Part shown: positions 24,548 to 33,551 of the stretch, piece after piece
How positions within the stretch are numbered: position 1 is the stretch's first letter
How the letters are laid out: every line of letters starts with the position of its first letter
NCBI RefSeq assembly: GCF_036013525.1
Contig: NZ_CP107854.1
Span: 62,001 to 126,000, forward strand
Source of the DNA: Nonomuraea sp. NBC_00507
GTDB lineage: Bacteria; Actinomycetota; Actinomycetes; Streptosporangiales; Streptosporangiaceae
Direction of reading: 5' to 3'
Length of the DNA: 64,000 nt
The notes under the pieces: generated by a model
Told to the model about the DNA's origin: nothing
Databases searched by the model: none
The model's input: only the letters and a program-made list of their open reading frames with translations
Made by a program: the position numbers and the translations under genes

Positions 24548-25842
24548 GCTGCCGATGTGATCAGGCTATTGATGTCTTGATTCAAGGTATCCATTCGCTG
24601 ATCATGCAGGAGCGGCTTCATCTGATCTTGCAAGCCGCGCAGACGCCGAGCGATGAACATCGACCCCGTGTGCCGAGCGAGTTCCACCGCGGATTCTCCG
24701 TAAGACACCACCTGGTCCCGATCGCCGCGTTGCAGACCGAGAACCGCCAAGTCGATCAGAACGCCGCCGCGTCGGCGAGCCGAGAGGCTTTGCGCCAGCG
24801 CCTGGGAAAGAACTTGCTCGGCCAAGTCTGGACGACGCAGTGCGACGTAGCAGGTACCCCGCTCCTCGGCAAGCCGGTCGCCATCGAAGCGGAGCCAACC
24901 TCCGGTGTGCACCTCTCCATTCAGGTCCCGGACCAGGGCAGCTTGATCCAATGCACGTTCGCAAGCACCTAGGTCACCGAGCCCGGCCCACGTTTCCGCC
25001 TGGACGGCCGCCACCCAATGGCGGGTGGACAGGCTGCTGTCTCCTCGGCGAGCAAGGCGAAGCGCGAGGTCCAGCATCGGTTCGGCCTTGTCGTATTGAC
25101 GCTCGTAAACACCGATGTAGGCGTGGCGGGTCATCGCACAGGCCCAGAGGTCGAAGGCTTCGGCCTCCTTGCCGGCAGTGGCTGCCAGCGTGTAGCAGTG
25201 GGCGGCGTCGGTGTACCGGTCTCCGTCGAAGAAGATTTCGCCCGCGAGCTGGAACAGGTCAGCGGTCAAGGAACACAGTCGCCGCCGTACTGCTGGTCCG
25301 TTGGGATGTTGCAGACTCCGAACAAGGACCGCCAGATGGTCCTGGACGAGCGGGTACACCTTGGCCTTGGACGGCGCCAAGACGAAGACTCGCCATAGAT
25401 GAGAATTCAGGGCCTCGAACTGGTCCAGGTTGGCCTGATCCACACGTCCGGAACGGCTGGCGTGGGCAACCCACTGAAGGTCAATTTCGTCGTCCAGCGG
25501 CGGCGCCGCGACAACCACCCCCGCCATGCTGAACAAGCGGAGCAACTCTCGTCGGTTCATCTCGTCGATCTCCTGATCGCACAGCAGTGCCAGCTCGGGC
25601 GGCGGGGTGTCGGTGGCGGAGGTCAGAAGAAAGAACCTGGCCCGGACGTCTTCGGGAGCCATCCGCAAAGCGGTGTCGAGGATGCGTTGCTGAGTGGTGC
25701 CTGGCTTGAGGCTTGGCCTGGTGTCCCAGTTGGCCACCGTTCGCGGGGACACCCCCAGGCGCTGAGCGAATTCAAGCTGGGAAAGCCGGTATGCCTGCCT
25801 GAGCGCGGCGGCTGAGGCGCCGGTCCATTTGACGACGTTCAC
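24544..25842 (-). CDS. XRE-family regulator with TPR-like C-terminus
   Basis: The 432-residue product has an N-terminal helix-turn-helix (LSQLEFAQRLGVSPRTVANWD, residues about 15-35) and, from residue 130, a long helical region of TPR type (for example YTDAAHCYTLAATAGKEAEAF). Such regulators are common in actinomycetes, often sensing peptides or small molecules. GTG 25842 has GGAGGT at good spacing; the long open upstream frame is rejected. Four 11-bp direct repeats (25900-25943) lie about 58 bp upstream and are likely its operator. Confidence 0.85.
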   Translation of the reverse strand: MNVVKWTGASAAALRQAYRLSQLEFAQRLGVSPRTVANWDTRPSLKPGTTQQRILDTALRMAPEDVRARFFLLTSATDTPPPELALLCDQEIDEMNRRELLRLFSMAGVVVAAPPLDDEIDLQWVAHASRSGRVDQANLDQFEALNSHLWRVFVLAPSKAKVYPLVQDHLAVLVRSLQHPNGPAVRRRLCSLTADLFQLAGEIFFDGDRYTDAAHCYTLAATAGKEAEAFDLWACAMTRHAYIGVYERQYDKAEPMLDLALRLARRGDSSLSTRHWVAAVQAETWAGLGDLGACERALDQAALVRDLNGEVHTGGWLRFDGDRLAEERGTCYVALRRPDLAEQVLSQALAQSLSARRRGGVLIDLAVLGLQRGDRDQVVSYGESAVELARHTGSMFIARRLRGLQDQMKPLLHDQRMDTLNQDINSLITSAA

Positions 25843-26304
25843 TGCCCGACCTCCACAGGGGGGTGCGTGCCCTGAGGTTACTCTGCGATGAGGCGGATGT
25901 GCGGTCAACGTGCAGTGCCGTTGCAGTGTAAGTGCGGTGCCGCGACATTGGCGGCTCGACGTCGGCGATGCGACCGTCAAATTGTGACCGACAGAGCTGA
26001 TGTGGCCGGGCTCCTCGCACGGAGAATCTAAGCCGCTACCTAGGCGATCGTGCAGGACTGGCAGCCAGGAAGCTTGGATCGCGAGGGGACGGCAGCAACA
26101 GTAAAAGCAACACCCCAGCTGGAGATTCGATGACGACTGGGCACGGTACCTCAGTTCCGGCTCTGCTCGCCGGTTAACCAACACGCGGAGGCCTGCTATG
26201 CGCAACGCAAACTCAACAATGAGTGAACGGCAGGAACTACCGACGCCTCCCCAGCGGGCATGCGGGGCTGGCCTCCACTTCAGCTGCGATGAGGCGCATT
26301 CATC
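25843..26304. other. 462-bp divergent intergenic region
   Basis: No gene is supported. The region holds the 11-bp repeats next to the XRE/TPR gene and then a stretch of mixed composition leading to the SsgA-like gene. I see no further repeat of note. Confidence 0.5.
25900..25943 (-). promoter_or_regulatory. four tandem 11-bp direct repeats upstream of XRE/TPR gene
   Basis: Contiguous units: TGCGGTCAACG, TGCAGTGCCGT, TGCAGTGTAAG, TGCGGTGCCGC. Each begins TGC(A/G)GT; the period of 11 bp places them on one face of the helix. They precede the minus-strand regulator at 25842. Cooperative binding by that regulator is the natural hypothesis. A similar 11-bp period is seen at 39874-39906 before another XRE/TPR gene. 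Confidence 0.65.
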
Positions 26305-26733
26305 ATGACAATCACCATGTCGGAAGTCTCGATCACCTGTCGGCTCTATCTCAGGGTCAACGGCCTGGTCCTTTGGCGGATGCCGCTCAGGGCTCAGCTC
26401 TCTTACGTACCTCGAGAGAATCCGTATGCGGTATGTCTCACGTTCCTGAGTTACCCGGATCAAGATTCGTGGTGGATCGATCGTGACGCTTTCAGCGCTG
26501 CTTTCACACGGCACGTTGGCAAGGGCAGCGTACGTCTGGGTCCGTTGCCCGGCGGGAGGAGTCCGCACCTGGTGATCTCGCTCCGTTGCGCCGATGGGGA
26601 AGTCAACGATCTCGTGGTCGGTGCCGGGCGGGCCCTAGAGTTCTTGGCCGAGACCTTCGAGCTGGTCCCCAGCGGTACCGAGTCCTCCGCGCTCGAGGCT
26701 GGTCTTGACGACTTCCTCGGCCGCGCATCTTGA
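26305..26733 (+). CDS. SsgA/SsgB-like sporulation and cell-division protein
   Basis: The 142-residue protein shows the SsgA-like family layout: an N-terminal strand (ITCRLYLRVNG), LSYVPRENPYAVCLTF, WWIDRDAFSAAF, a G-x-VRLGPLPGG segment, DGEVNDLVV, and a C-terminal FELVPSGTESSALEAGLDDFL. These proteins are specific to morphologically complex actinomycetes and help position division septa. It stands alone here, outside any developmental locus. ATG 26305 or 26317. Confidence 0.8.
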   Translation: MTITMSEVSITCRLYLRVNGLVLWRMPLRAQLSYVPRENPYAVCLTFLSYPDQDSWWIDRDAFSAAFTRHVGKGSVRLGPLPGGRSPHLVISLRCADGEVNDLVVGAGRALEFLAETFELVPSGTESSALEAGLDDFLGRAS

Positions 26734-26835
26734 CCATGCGTTCGCTCTGCCAGCGGAACTCAGGCGCAGCTGCATGACACTGCGCTGCGGTGCTGGAAAG
26801 GATCGAGGCTCCGCTCGTCGAACGGGAGCCCTCGA

Positions 26836-29800
26836 TCACACGACAGGACGAAAGCCGATCTCGTTATGGCAGGGCTTGCACCAAGGGCTGAGCAGGTCAA
26901 CCGTGTCCGGATTGCGGTAGAAGTTGGTGCGAGGACAGGTGGTGCCGCACCGTGGGCAGTGCTTGTCGCCCGTCATAAGAACTGCCTTGTAGGGGCGAGG
27001 GCGCCGACGCGAGGGCGCCATTGTGGCGGTGCGATCGTCGGACGCATGAGCAGAGTGCTGATCCAGAAGTTCCGCTAGAGGCGGGATCCGGTGGTTGCGT
27101 CGAGGGCCGGGAACCCGAAGGTCGCCGACGCGGGTGTGCAAGGCCGCGATCGCATTGGCAAGCCGTCTGGTGATGACGTGCTTGTTGAGTTGAAGGCCGC
27201 CAGCGTAGCCGAGCTCTCGGGCTACCCACATGCGATTGAATCCACGGGATGCGAGATCATCCAGCAGCGTGAGCGTGGGCTGGATGTCAATGCGCTCGTT
27301 GTCGGGGTTGGTGGTGCGTCCGCGGCTGCCAGCCTGCGACATGCGAGCGGTGCACATGTCGAGTGTGGTGGCCAGCAATGAGTCGGCGTACGAGCGCTCC
27401 AATTCCTCGCATTCGCCCTTGAGTAGGGTCCGAATCACGCCGAGAGGGACGCTGGAGGCGACCTGGATCGCGGTTCGCTTGGCACCGGACGTTTCAAGGT
27501 GTTGCACGTGGCGCTGAGCAGGGCCGGCCGGGACGGGATCGACCAGTTGTCGTTGCTGCGCAAGGCGCTCGCGATCTCGGGTGCGCCTGGCGTCGAGACA
27601 TAGCTCGCAGGGACAGTGGGCGGCGATTCCTTTCGCTGTGCCGTGTGGGTGGCCGCCCAGGTCCAGAGGCTCTCCGTATTCCACTCGGGTCAACGGCACT
27701 TCCCATTTCCAGCCGGGTACGGCGTTCAGCCAGGTCGCAAGCTGAGGGTCCAGGCGCCCCTTCCGGTAGAGGTGTCGTTGCCGGGTTGTCCAGCGTCCCA
27801 GGTGTATAGCGCCGTCGGGCAGCTCCTCGATCTGGCTGCTGGGCGGGGTGGCGTGCCCTTCCCGTCGGGCGTAGCGCTGGAGCGCGGAGTACGCGAGGCG
27901 CCACCGTGTTTCGCTCACTTGCCAGCGGAAGCTGGGCTCCCCGTTGGCCGTGTACGGGGTGGCAGCGATGATCTCCTCTTCGAGGGCGGGATGAAGTCGG
28001 CCGGTCAGCTTCCGCCGTCGCACGGCCCACACCCAGCGGCCCAGGGGCAGGCCATTCTCCATATGAGCTTCGCCCACGTCGGCATGGTGCTCGAACTCGC
28101 AGAATAGCCGCAGAGCCTGGATCATGGCCACGTCGTCGGCGGGCAGCCCTCCGTCCCAGCGCCATCCCGGAAGTGCAGCCAGTTGACGGGTACGATCACG
28201 GCTGAGCATCTCGTCGCGGTACAACTGCCGTTGTCGTGCGACCCATGGGCCAAGGTGACGGTTCTCGGCGGCCTTCAGCCCGTCATAGATCGAAGGCTCG
28301 GCCGGATCCTGGAGCAACGTTCCCCGCTCGCGCGCCAGAGCGGTAAGAATCTTCAGAGTCTGCTGCCAGTACCCGTCCTCGCGTTCCCAGGTCCAGCCGG
28401 GCACCTGCTCCAGCAGGCGAGCCCGGTCCGCAGGGAGTCGTTTCTCCCGGTAGGCCACACGCTGCTGCTCACACCAGTTGCCCAGCGGAGCGCCCCGCCA
28501 GCTCGCCTGCCATGGCACGACACGGCCCTCGTGCCGGTCGGCGTAGTCCTGCAGCAGCCCGTAGAAGGCCGCCCATTGAGAACCCACCTCCTGGACCAGC
28601 CGCAGGCGAAGGGAGGCTTCGTCCATGTTGCCGGGAAGCACGAAGCTGACGCGGCTGAGCCGAGCTGGAGCGGTGCCACGCCTGGAGTGAGCGCTCTTGG
28701 CGCGGTCCATGTCGGCCGCCAGGCGCTCGTCGTGCGCTCGAAGCGCACGCAGCACCGACCAGACGTGCGCGAAAGGACCAGTCAACAGGGTGCTGTCGTC
28801 GTCGCCATCGGCCGACAGAGCGACAGGAACCACGATTGTGCCGATCTGTTTGCCCGGTGCAGGCCGCATGACCCTCCCGACGGCCTGGATGATCCGGGTC
28901 ATGCTGCTCAGGGGATCGGCGAAGACCACCCCGTCGACGGCGGGCACGTCGACGCCCTCCGCCAGGCAATGGGCGTTGGACACGACCCGGACTTCTTCCG
29001 GGTCGTCGTTGGCCAACCAGGAAAGAGCGTGGGCACGTTGCTCGGCGAGCATGTCCCCGCTGAGGTGCCGGGCTCGAAGGAGGCGCCCGTCTGGCAAGCG
29101 CTTGCCGACGAGCGCTGTAGCGAAGGCCGCGGCCTTGTCGACGCGGCCGTGGAAGGAGATGATGCGGCGCAATCCGTGCTGCTGGACGGCGGCCATGACG
29201 GCGGAGAGCAGCTGCGAACCCTCTGATAGACCAGCGCGATTGTCGTGAGACCGATCGGCGATCACGGCGACCTGGTAGTCGGTCAGTAGTCGCTGGGCTA
29301 TGGCGGCGCTGAAAGTGAGGCGGGCCGCGATAGGGCCGAAGATGCGTTCGTCGCTCATCGACAGCGATTCTGGGCGGGAGGTGATGTAGGGAGTGGCGGT
29401 CATGAAGAGCCGCTTGCGCGCGAGGATCGCGTGGGGGTTCAGCGCCAGGCGGAAGTCCTCGCGGGGGCGGCCTCCCAGGTGGTGCGCCTCGTCGGCGACA
29501 AGGAGGTCAAATCCGGCGTCACGGTGCTGGTTGGCAGCGATGCGCTGCGCGTCCCGGATCACCGGCAGCGAGTGGTATGTGCAGAACACCACCTGAGGTC
29601 GTGCCGAGGAGGTGGTCGTCAGGAAATGCGAGACCTTTTGGGCGGAAGTGGTGACCGGAGCGCGCTGAGTCGCGCCGAGCAGGTCTAGTCCATCGGCAAC
29701 GTCGTCAGCACCACTCTTGTCCGCGCCGGCTGCGGTGGACGGGTCGGAACAGACCACGAGAGCGTCGAAGGGCCAATTGCCGGCACGGCGCCACTCGCGC

Positions 29801-30042
29801 AGGAATTGCGTGATGAGGGAGAGCGACGGCAGCAGGACAAGCGTGCAGTGCGCCTGGGAACGCTCGGCGTGCCAGCGAGAAATAAAGGTCTTGCCACTGC
29901 CACAAGCCATGACCGCCTGAGCACGGTCGTGATCGCGAAAGACGCGCTCGAGCTTGGCCAGCACCTCGGCTTGGTCGGGTCGCGGTGTGGGGAAGCCACG
30001 TCGCGGCCGGACCGGCGGGTGGCGAATCAGGAGATCAGTCAC
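26836..30042 (-). CDS. SF2 helicase with four helicase-associated repeats and C-terminal zinc motifs
   Basis: This 1068-residue protein has Walker A MACGSGKT at 45-52, a DEAH box (ADEAHHLGG) near 184, SAT-like TATPY and motif VI QAVGRVMRP near 380. Four helicase-associated repeats follow (each ending like LEQVPGWTWE, LAALPGWRWD), then HGTAKGIAAHCPCELC, a helical region and a C-terminal zinc motif (CPRCGTTC ... WCKPC). Such large helicases are widespread on actinobacterial mobile DNA; a role in defence or replication is not established. GTG 30042 is the assumed start; the frame is open to 30102. No nuclease domain is visible. Confidence 0.88.
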   Translation of the reverse strand: MTDLLIRHPPVRPRRGFPTPRPDQAEVLAKLERVFRDHDRAQAVMACGSGKTFISRWHAERSQAHCTLVLLPSLSLITQFLREWRRAGNWPFDALVVCSDPSTAAGADKSGADDVADGLDLLGATQRAPVTTSAQKVSHFLTTTSSARPQVVFCTYHSLPVIRDAQRIAANQHRDAGFDLLVADEAHHLGGRPREDFRLALNPHAILARKRLFMTATPYITSRPESLSMSDERIFGPIAARLTFSAAIAQRLLTDYQVAVIADRSHDNRAGLSEGSQLLSAVMAAVQQHGLRRIISFHGRVDKAAAFATALVGKRLPDGRLLRARHLSGDMLAEQRAHALSWLANDDPEEVRVVSNAHCLAEGVDVPAVDGVVFADPLSSMTRIIQAVGRVMRPAPGKQIGTIVVPVALSADGDDDSTLLTGPFAHVWSVLRALRAHDERLAADMDRAKSAHSRRGTAPARLSRVSFVLPGNMDEASLRLRLVQEVGSQWAAFYGLLQDYADRHEGRVVPWQASWRGAPLGNWCEQQRVAYREKRLPADRARLLEQVPGWTWEREDGYWQQTLKILTALARERGTLLQDPAEPSIYDGLKAAENRHLGPWVARQRQLYRDEMLSRDRTRQLAALPGWRWDGGLPADDVAMIQALRLFCEFEHHADVGEAHMENGLPLGRWVWAVRRRKLTGRLHPALEEEIIAATPYTANGEPSFRWQVSETRWRLAYSALQRYARREGHATPPSSQIEELPDGAIHLGRWTTRQRHLYRKGRLDPQLATWLNAVPGWKWEVPLTRVEYGEPLDLGGHPHGTAKGIAAHCPCELCLDARRTRDRERLAQQRQLVDPVPAGPAQRHVQHLETSGAKRTAIQVASSVPLGVIRTLLKGECEELERSYADSLLATTLDMCTARMSQAGSRGRTTNPDNERIDIQPTLTLLDDLASRGFNRMWVARELGYAGGLQLNKHVITRRLANAIAALHTRVGDLRVPGPRRNHRIPPLAELLDQHSAHASDDRTATMAPSRRRPRPYKAVLMTGDKHCPRCGTTCPRTNFYRNPDTVDLLSPWCKPCHNEIGFRPVV

Positions 30043-30138
30043 CGCGTGATTGCCCTTCGGGGGTCGGAGTGAACGCCCGTGCGGCCCGGAGGAGGGCCGC
30101 ACGGAGGCGGTGAGGCGAAAACCGTAAGCCGCAGTGGG

Positions 30139-30672
30139 TCACGTAGAGGTGGCGACGACACCGCGCCGCTCGAGTGCTCTTGCCTGGATCGCGATCTTGG
30201 AGGGGTGGTCCGCCGGATAGGCCGGATCGAGCCAGTGCACCAGGGGATGGCGCTTGCGGCCGGCGGTCCATCCCACGAACTCGGGATGGACGAAGCCGTT
30301 CTGGTGGGCCAGGGTCTGGAGGTCATCCACAGGCAACGTGGACAAGTAGTCAGCAGTGGCGCTGGCGAGGTGCCGCCACATCGGCGAGGTATCGATGTCG
30401 GACGTTGTCTGTGCGATGGTCAGGTACGCCCGTGCCGTGGTGGCCAGTTCACGGATCGCGCCGTAGATCGCGGCCGTCGCAGGGCAGCGTGTTCGGAGAA
30501 CGTCGATCGCGTCGATCAGGTGCTCGGCACCGCCGACGGCTTCGTCGGCGGGCAGCTGAGTGGTGAGGGCGCCGCCCGAGGAACCGATCCGGTCGGCGAC
30601 GGCGGTCAGAGAACTGGCGATGGCGCGCAGAGCGTGGACCGGGTCAAGCTGGTGTGTCTGGTTGGGAGGCAT
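30139..30672 (-). CDS. hypothetical protein, 177 aa
   Basis: ATG 30672 follows GAGAGG; an earlier ATG (30690) is possible. The product is helical at the start (LDPVHALRAIASSLTAVADRIG), soluble, with a C-terminal segment (WTAGRKRHPLVHWLDPAYP) suggestive of a small folded domain. No family recognised. The AGTAGTAGA element lies 23 bp upstream, implying shared control with the tandem-HTH gene. The helicase gene follows 97 bp downstream. Confidence 0.65.
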   Translation of the reverse strand: MPPNQTHQLDPVHALRAIASSLTAVADRIGSSGGALTTQLPADEAVGGAEHLIDAIDVLRTRCPATAAIYGAIRELATTARAYLTIAQTTSDIDTSPMWRHLASATADYLSTLPVDDLQTLAHQNGFVHPEFVGWTAGRKRHPLVHWLDPAYPADHPSKIAIQARALERRGVVATST

Positions 30673-30694
30673 CTGAGGTCCTCTCGTCATTTTT

Positions 30695-30711
30695 AGTAGT
30701 AGAATACATCT
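30695..30711 (-). promoter_or_regulatory. AGTAGTAGA-type element, copy 2
   Basis: AGTAGTAGAATACATCT, 15 of 17 bases identical to 13722-13738, lying in AT-rich DNA directly before the minus-strand gene at 30672. Confidence 0.45.
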
Positions 30712-30816
30712 ACAGTCGGGGCATTGCCATGCGTCCGAGCTCCGCACGCGACCCAGCGCACGACCCCCTCCGAACCGCGGAAGATCAAGAAGCGAGCACA
30801 TACAACTATCATGTTA

Positions 30817-30847
30817 GATATATTGCATCTGTTTAGTGCAATCTATC
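30817..30847 (+). promoter_or_regulatory. TTGCA inverted repeat before the HATPase gene
   Basis: GATATATTGCA (30817-30827) and TGCAATCTATC (30837-30847) form an inverted repeat (10 of 11 pairs) with a 9-bp spacer, 44 bp before the start codon of the anti-sigma-type ATPase gene. It belongs to the loose family of TTGCAT/ATGCAA AT-rich sites in this window. Confidence 0.5.
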
Positions 30848-30891
30848 GTAGAACCGTAGAGCACCTCTGATCAGGGGAGGGAGGCTACGGG

Positions 30892-31536
30892 ATGCCCAGC
30901 GCAACAGCTCTCACGGGCACGCTCCCGGGTGACAGCCGGCTGGCCGTGGAGGACTGCGAGTCGCTGCTGGCCTACGTTCGGGCCACAGTCGCGGCCGATC
31001 AGCGGCACGAGGCCAGGCCCGCGGAGTACCTGGTCGAGTTCCTGGAAGCCCGCGGCCTATCGATTCCGGACGATGCCAGCCCCGACGAGGTCCTTGCAGA
31101 CCTGTCGATGACGACTCGGCGTAGAACGCGCGAGAAGAGCTTTCCCGGACTCCCATCACAAGTTCACCGCGTCCGCACCTTCCTGGCAGACGTCCTCGCC
31201 GACTGTCCCTGCGCAGAATGGGCGGTCTTGCTCGGTTCTGAGCTCGCTGGCAACGCCGTACGCCACAGCGCTTCCGCTTTGGAGGGCGGCACGTTCACGG
31301 TTCGCTGCGAATACGTCCCCAGCCGATGGGTTCAGGTGTCGGTGATCGACCAGGGCGAGCTGCCTGAGGGTCACTCGGCCCTCACGGGGTGGGCGCCGGC
31401 CGAGCACGGCCGGGGGCTCTCCATTGTCCGCGCCGTGGCCACCGTGAGCGGCACCGAATACACCGAGGGCGCCACACGGTCATGGTTCCGCCTGGTTCTG
31501 CCTGTGGCCGTGCCTGGGCAGAGCGGCGATCCCTGA
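30892..31536 (+). CDS. RsbW-type ATP-binding (anti-sigma/serine kinase-like) protein
   Basis: The 214-residue protein has a GHKL ATPase domain in its C-terminal 130 residues: N box LGSELAGNAVRHS, VIDQGELP, and HGRGLSIVRAVA. This is the anti-sigma-factor/serine-kinase type very common in actinomycetes. No sigma factor or antagonist gene is adjacent. The N-terminal 80 residues are helical and unassigned. ATG 30892 follows GGGAGGGAGG. Confidence 0.85.
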   Translation: MPSATALTGTLPGDSRLAVEDCESLLAYVRATVAADQRHEARPAEYLVEFLEARGLSIPDDASPDEVLADLSMTTRRRTREKSFPGLPSQVHRVRTFLADVLADCPCAEWAVLLGSELAGNAVRHSASALEGGTFTVRCEYVPSRWVQVSVIDQGELPEGHSALTGWAPAEHGRGLSIVRAVATVSGTEYTEGATRSWFRLVLPVAVPGQSGDP

Positions 31537-31596
31537 CTGACGGCTCAACTGCCCTTCACCCCCGCAAGATCCACGAGTCTCTCATCAGGGCCGGTC

Positions 31597-31947
31597 ATGC
31601 AATCTGATCAAACATTCATCCTCAAACTGACACTGCAACTGGCCGTACCCCTCCAGATCGACGCACTGAAGTCGTTGACGGACGATCAGCGCCAACGCGC
31701 GGCCGAAGAGGCCGCGGAGATCATCGCGACCCATGGTGATGATCTTCAGTTCGGCGGTCGTCACTGCGCCGAGGCGTTCAACGCTCTGGCCCGTGGTCTC
31801 GCTCTGGGCGCGGCCGCACCCGGCGGGATCACCTTCGCCGGGCTGCACTGGTGTACGACACCTCACCCAGAATGCCCCCACGCCACGCCTGCGACGTCGA
31901 AGGCTTGCCTCTCGCCAGGTCGAGCCTGGGCGACAGGGAGGGCGTGA
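31597..31947 (+). CDS. hypothetical protein, 116 aa
   Basis: A helical N-terminus (LTDDQRQRAAEEAAEIIATHG) is followed by a segment ending GITFAGLHWC and a His/Cys-containing HPECPHATPATSK. Its stop overlaps the next start. It begins a run of tightly packed plus-strand genes leading to the methyltransferase. Family unknown. Confidence 0.7.
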   Translation: MQSDQTFILKLTLQLAVPLQIDALKSLTDDQRQRAAEEAAEIIATHGDDLQFGGRHCAEAFNALARGLALGAAAPGGITFAGLHWCTTPHPECPHATPATSKACLSPGRAWATGRA

Positions 31948-32192
31948 TGGATCGCTTGGCCGCACACATCACCATCGACCGGATGAGCGGCACGCTGGTC
32001 CTGCTGGAGTTGGCCCGCCTGGCGCGTCAGGCGCCGCCCGAGCACCAGGCCGCCATCGAGCAGCGTCTGCAGATAGAGATCACTCTGGGCGCCGAGATGC
32101 CGAAGATCACGACGGTGGTTTCGAAGTGCGGCGGTCCTCCTCCGAGCCGGACCACGTGCTCGGCAGATCGCAAGGGGTCACCGGCGAGATGA
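31947..32192 (+). CDS. hypothetical protein, 81 aa
   Basis: ATG 31947 overlaps the preceding stop and follows GGGAGG; the stop overlaps the methyltransferase ATG. The sequence is helical (SGTLVLLELARLARQAPPEH), then a short tail. Operon position suggests co-expression with the methyltransferase. Confidence 0.65.
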   Translation: MDRLAAHITIDRMSGTLVLLELARLARQAPPEHQAAIEQRLQIEITLGAEMPKITTVVSKCGGPPPSRTTCSADRKGSPAR

Positions 32193-33373
32193 CGGACAGA
32201 CGGACGCTGAGCGAGCTCCTGCAGCGTACGGGAGACCCTGGGGCAGCGATGCGGCAGTTGGTCAACGCGTGCGCGGCCGCGCGCGGTCTCGTTCCTCCGT
32301 TCGACGTGCCGGCGGTGGTACTGGATCTAGGCCCGCTCGGTGACCTGTCCGTTTGGGGGCCGGCCGAGCTTGGTGCCGCCTACGAGGCGGTGCTGGACGA
32401 TGAGCACCGCGCTCATCATGGCACGTTCTTCACCCCGGAGGATGTGGCGCTGTTTCTGGCTCGCTTCACCTTGGAGGGGCTCGAGCCTCGCCTACGCGGC
32501 CAACTGGTCGTCGTGCCCGACAACGCGCTCGACACCTTGGTCCTAGATCCGACCTGTGGAGCCGGGATTCTCCTGGAATGGGCCGCCGCGCGGTTGGCTG
32601 TGGTGTGTTCGGCATTGGTCACCGGACGTCCCGACCCCTCGCCTGGCGACATCCTGGCCGTACTTCCCGAGGTCTACAGCCGCTCCGTGTTCGGCGTCGA
32701 CCTCGACCCAGTCGCCGTGGAGGTCGCCAAGGCGGGCTGCTGGCTCGACATCGACGGCCGCCGTCCCTTCGACTGGCTCGACGACAACATCATCGTCGGC
32801 GACGCGCTCGCCGGTGACATGCCGCCCGCGTTGGCCAAGAGGCTGGACGAGCCCGTACCACTGATCATCATCGGCAACCCGCCCTACAGCGAGCACGCCA
32901 AGGGACGAGCGCCCTGGCTGGAACAGCGCCGCACCGCAGGTATGCCGGAACTGCTGCCCCGGCCGTGCATGGACGATTTCCGCACCAACGGCCGCACGGA
33001 CGGCAAGCTGTCAAACCTGTGGACGTTCTTCTGGCGGTGGGCGGTCTGGCAAGCGCTGGAGGCCCGTGACCCGGGCGGCGCGGTAGCGCTGCTCACCCCC
33101 CACGCATACCTGATCGGCGGCGCCTTCGCCGGAATGCGGGAGCACCTGCGGCGCGTGGCCGACGAGGGCTGGATCGTGGAGTTGTCACCTGAGGGCCACC
33201 AGGCGCCTGTGCCCTCCCGCATCTTCCCTGGGATCCGCACGCCGGTGACGATCGGCATCTTCGCCCGCTATGGCCCGCCGGACACTAGCACGCCCGCCTG
33301 CGTCCGGCATACAGCCGTCAAGGGCAGTCGCCAGGAGAAGTTCGCTCAGCTGCGAAAGCTGGTGGCCTCGTGA
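32189..33373 (+). CDS. orphan N6-adenine DNA methyltransferase
   Basis: The 394-residue protein is a gamma-class adenine methyltransferase: HHGTFFTPEDVALFLA near 70, motif I DPTCGAG at 120-126, and catalytic motif IV NPPY at 230-233. The final 100 residues (PHAYLIGGAFAGMREHLR and onward) belong to the catalytic fold; there is little room for a large target-recognition domain, so specificity may come from a partner or the gene may be shortened. No restriction endonuclease gene is adjacent. ATG 32189 overlaps the previous stop. Confidence 0.85.
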   Translation: MTDRRTLSELLQRTGDPGAAMRQLVNACAAARGLVPPFDVPAVVLDLGPLGDLSVWGPAELGAAYEAVLDDEHRAHHGTFFTPEDVALFLARFTLEGLEPRLRGQLVVVPDNALDTLVLDPTCGAGILLEWAAARLAVVCSALVTGRPDPSPGDILAVLPEVYSRSVFGVDLDPVAVEVAKAGCWLDIDGRRPFDWLDDNIIVGDALAGDMPPALAKRLDEPVPLIIIGNPPYSEHAKGRAPWLEQRRTAGMPELLPRPCMDDFRTNGRTDGKLSNLWTFFWRWAVWQALEARDPGGAVALLTPHAYLIGGAFAGMREHLRRVADEGWIVELSPEGHQAPVPSRIFPGIRTPVTIGIFARYGPPDTSTPACVRHTAVKGSRQEKFAQLRKLVAS

Positions 33374-33551
33374 CCAGAGACCGCCTGGTGGAGGTGCAAG
33401 GAAGACCGTGAGTGCCACGGCGACATCCTGCTCGAGTTCCTCGGAAGACCGGCGCAGCTCGCGCACCGCAACCAGATCGCATAGCCGCCCTCCTTCACCG
33501 CGGCGCCAAACCTCGCCTGTTCTGATCCGACACATTGACAAGGAGCACCTG

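Noticed and set aside
28183..29226. 347-codon plus-strand frame opposite the helicase
   Set aside because: The minus-strand helicase motifs run through it.
33185..33541. Minus-strand frame with a protein-like stretch (LCDLVAVRELRRSSEELEQD)
   Set aside because: It overlaps the end of the methyltransferase and has no start signal; may be a relic but evidence is too thin to list.
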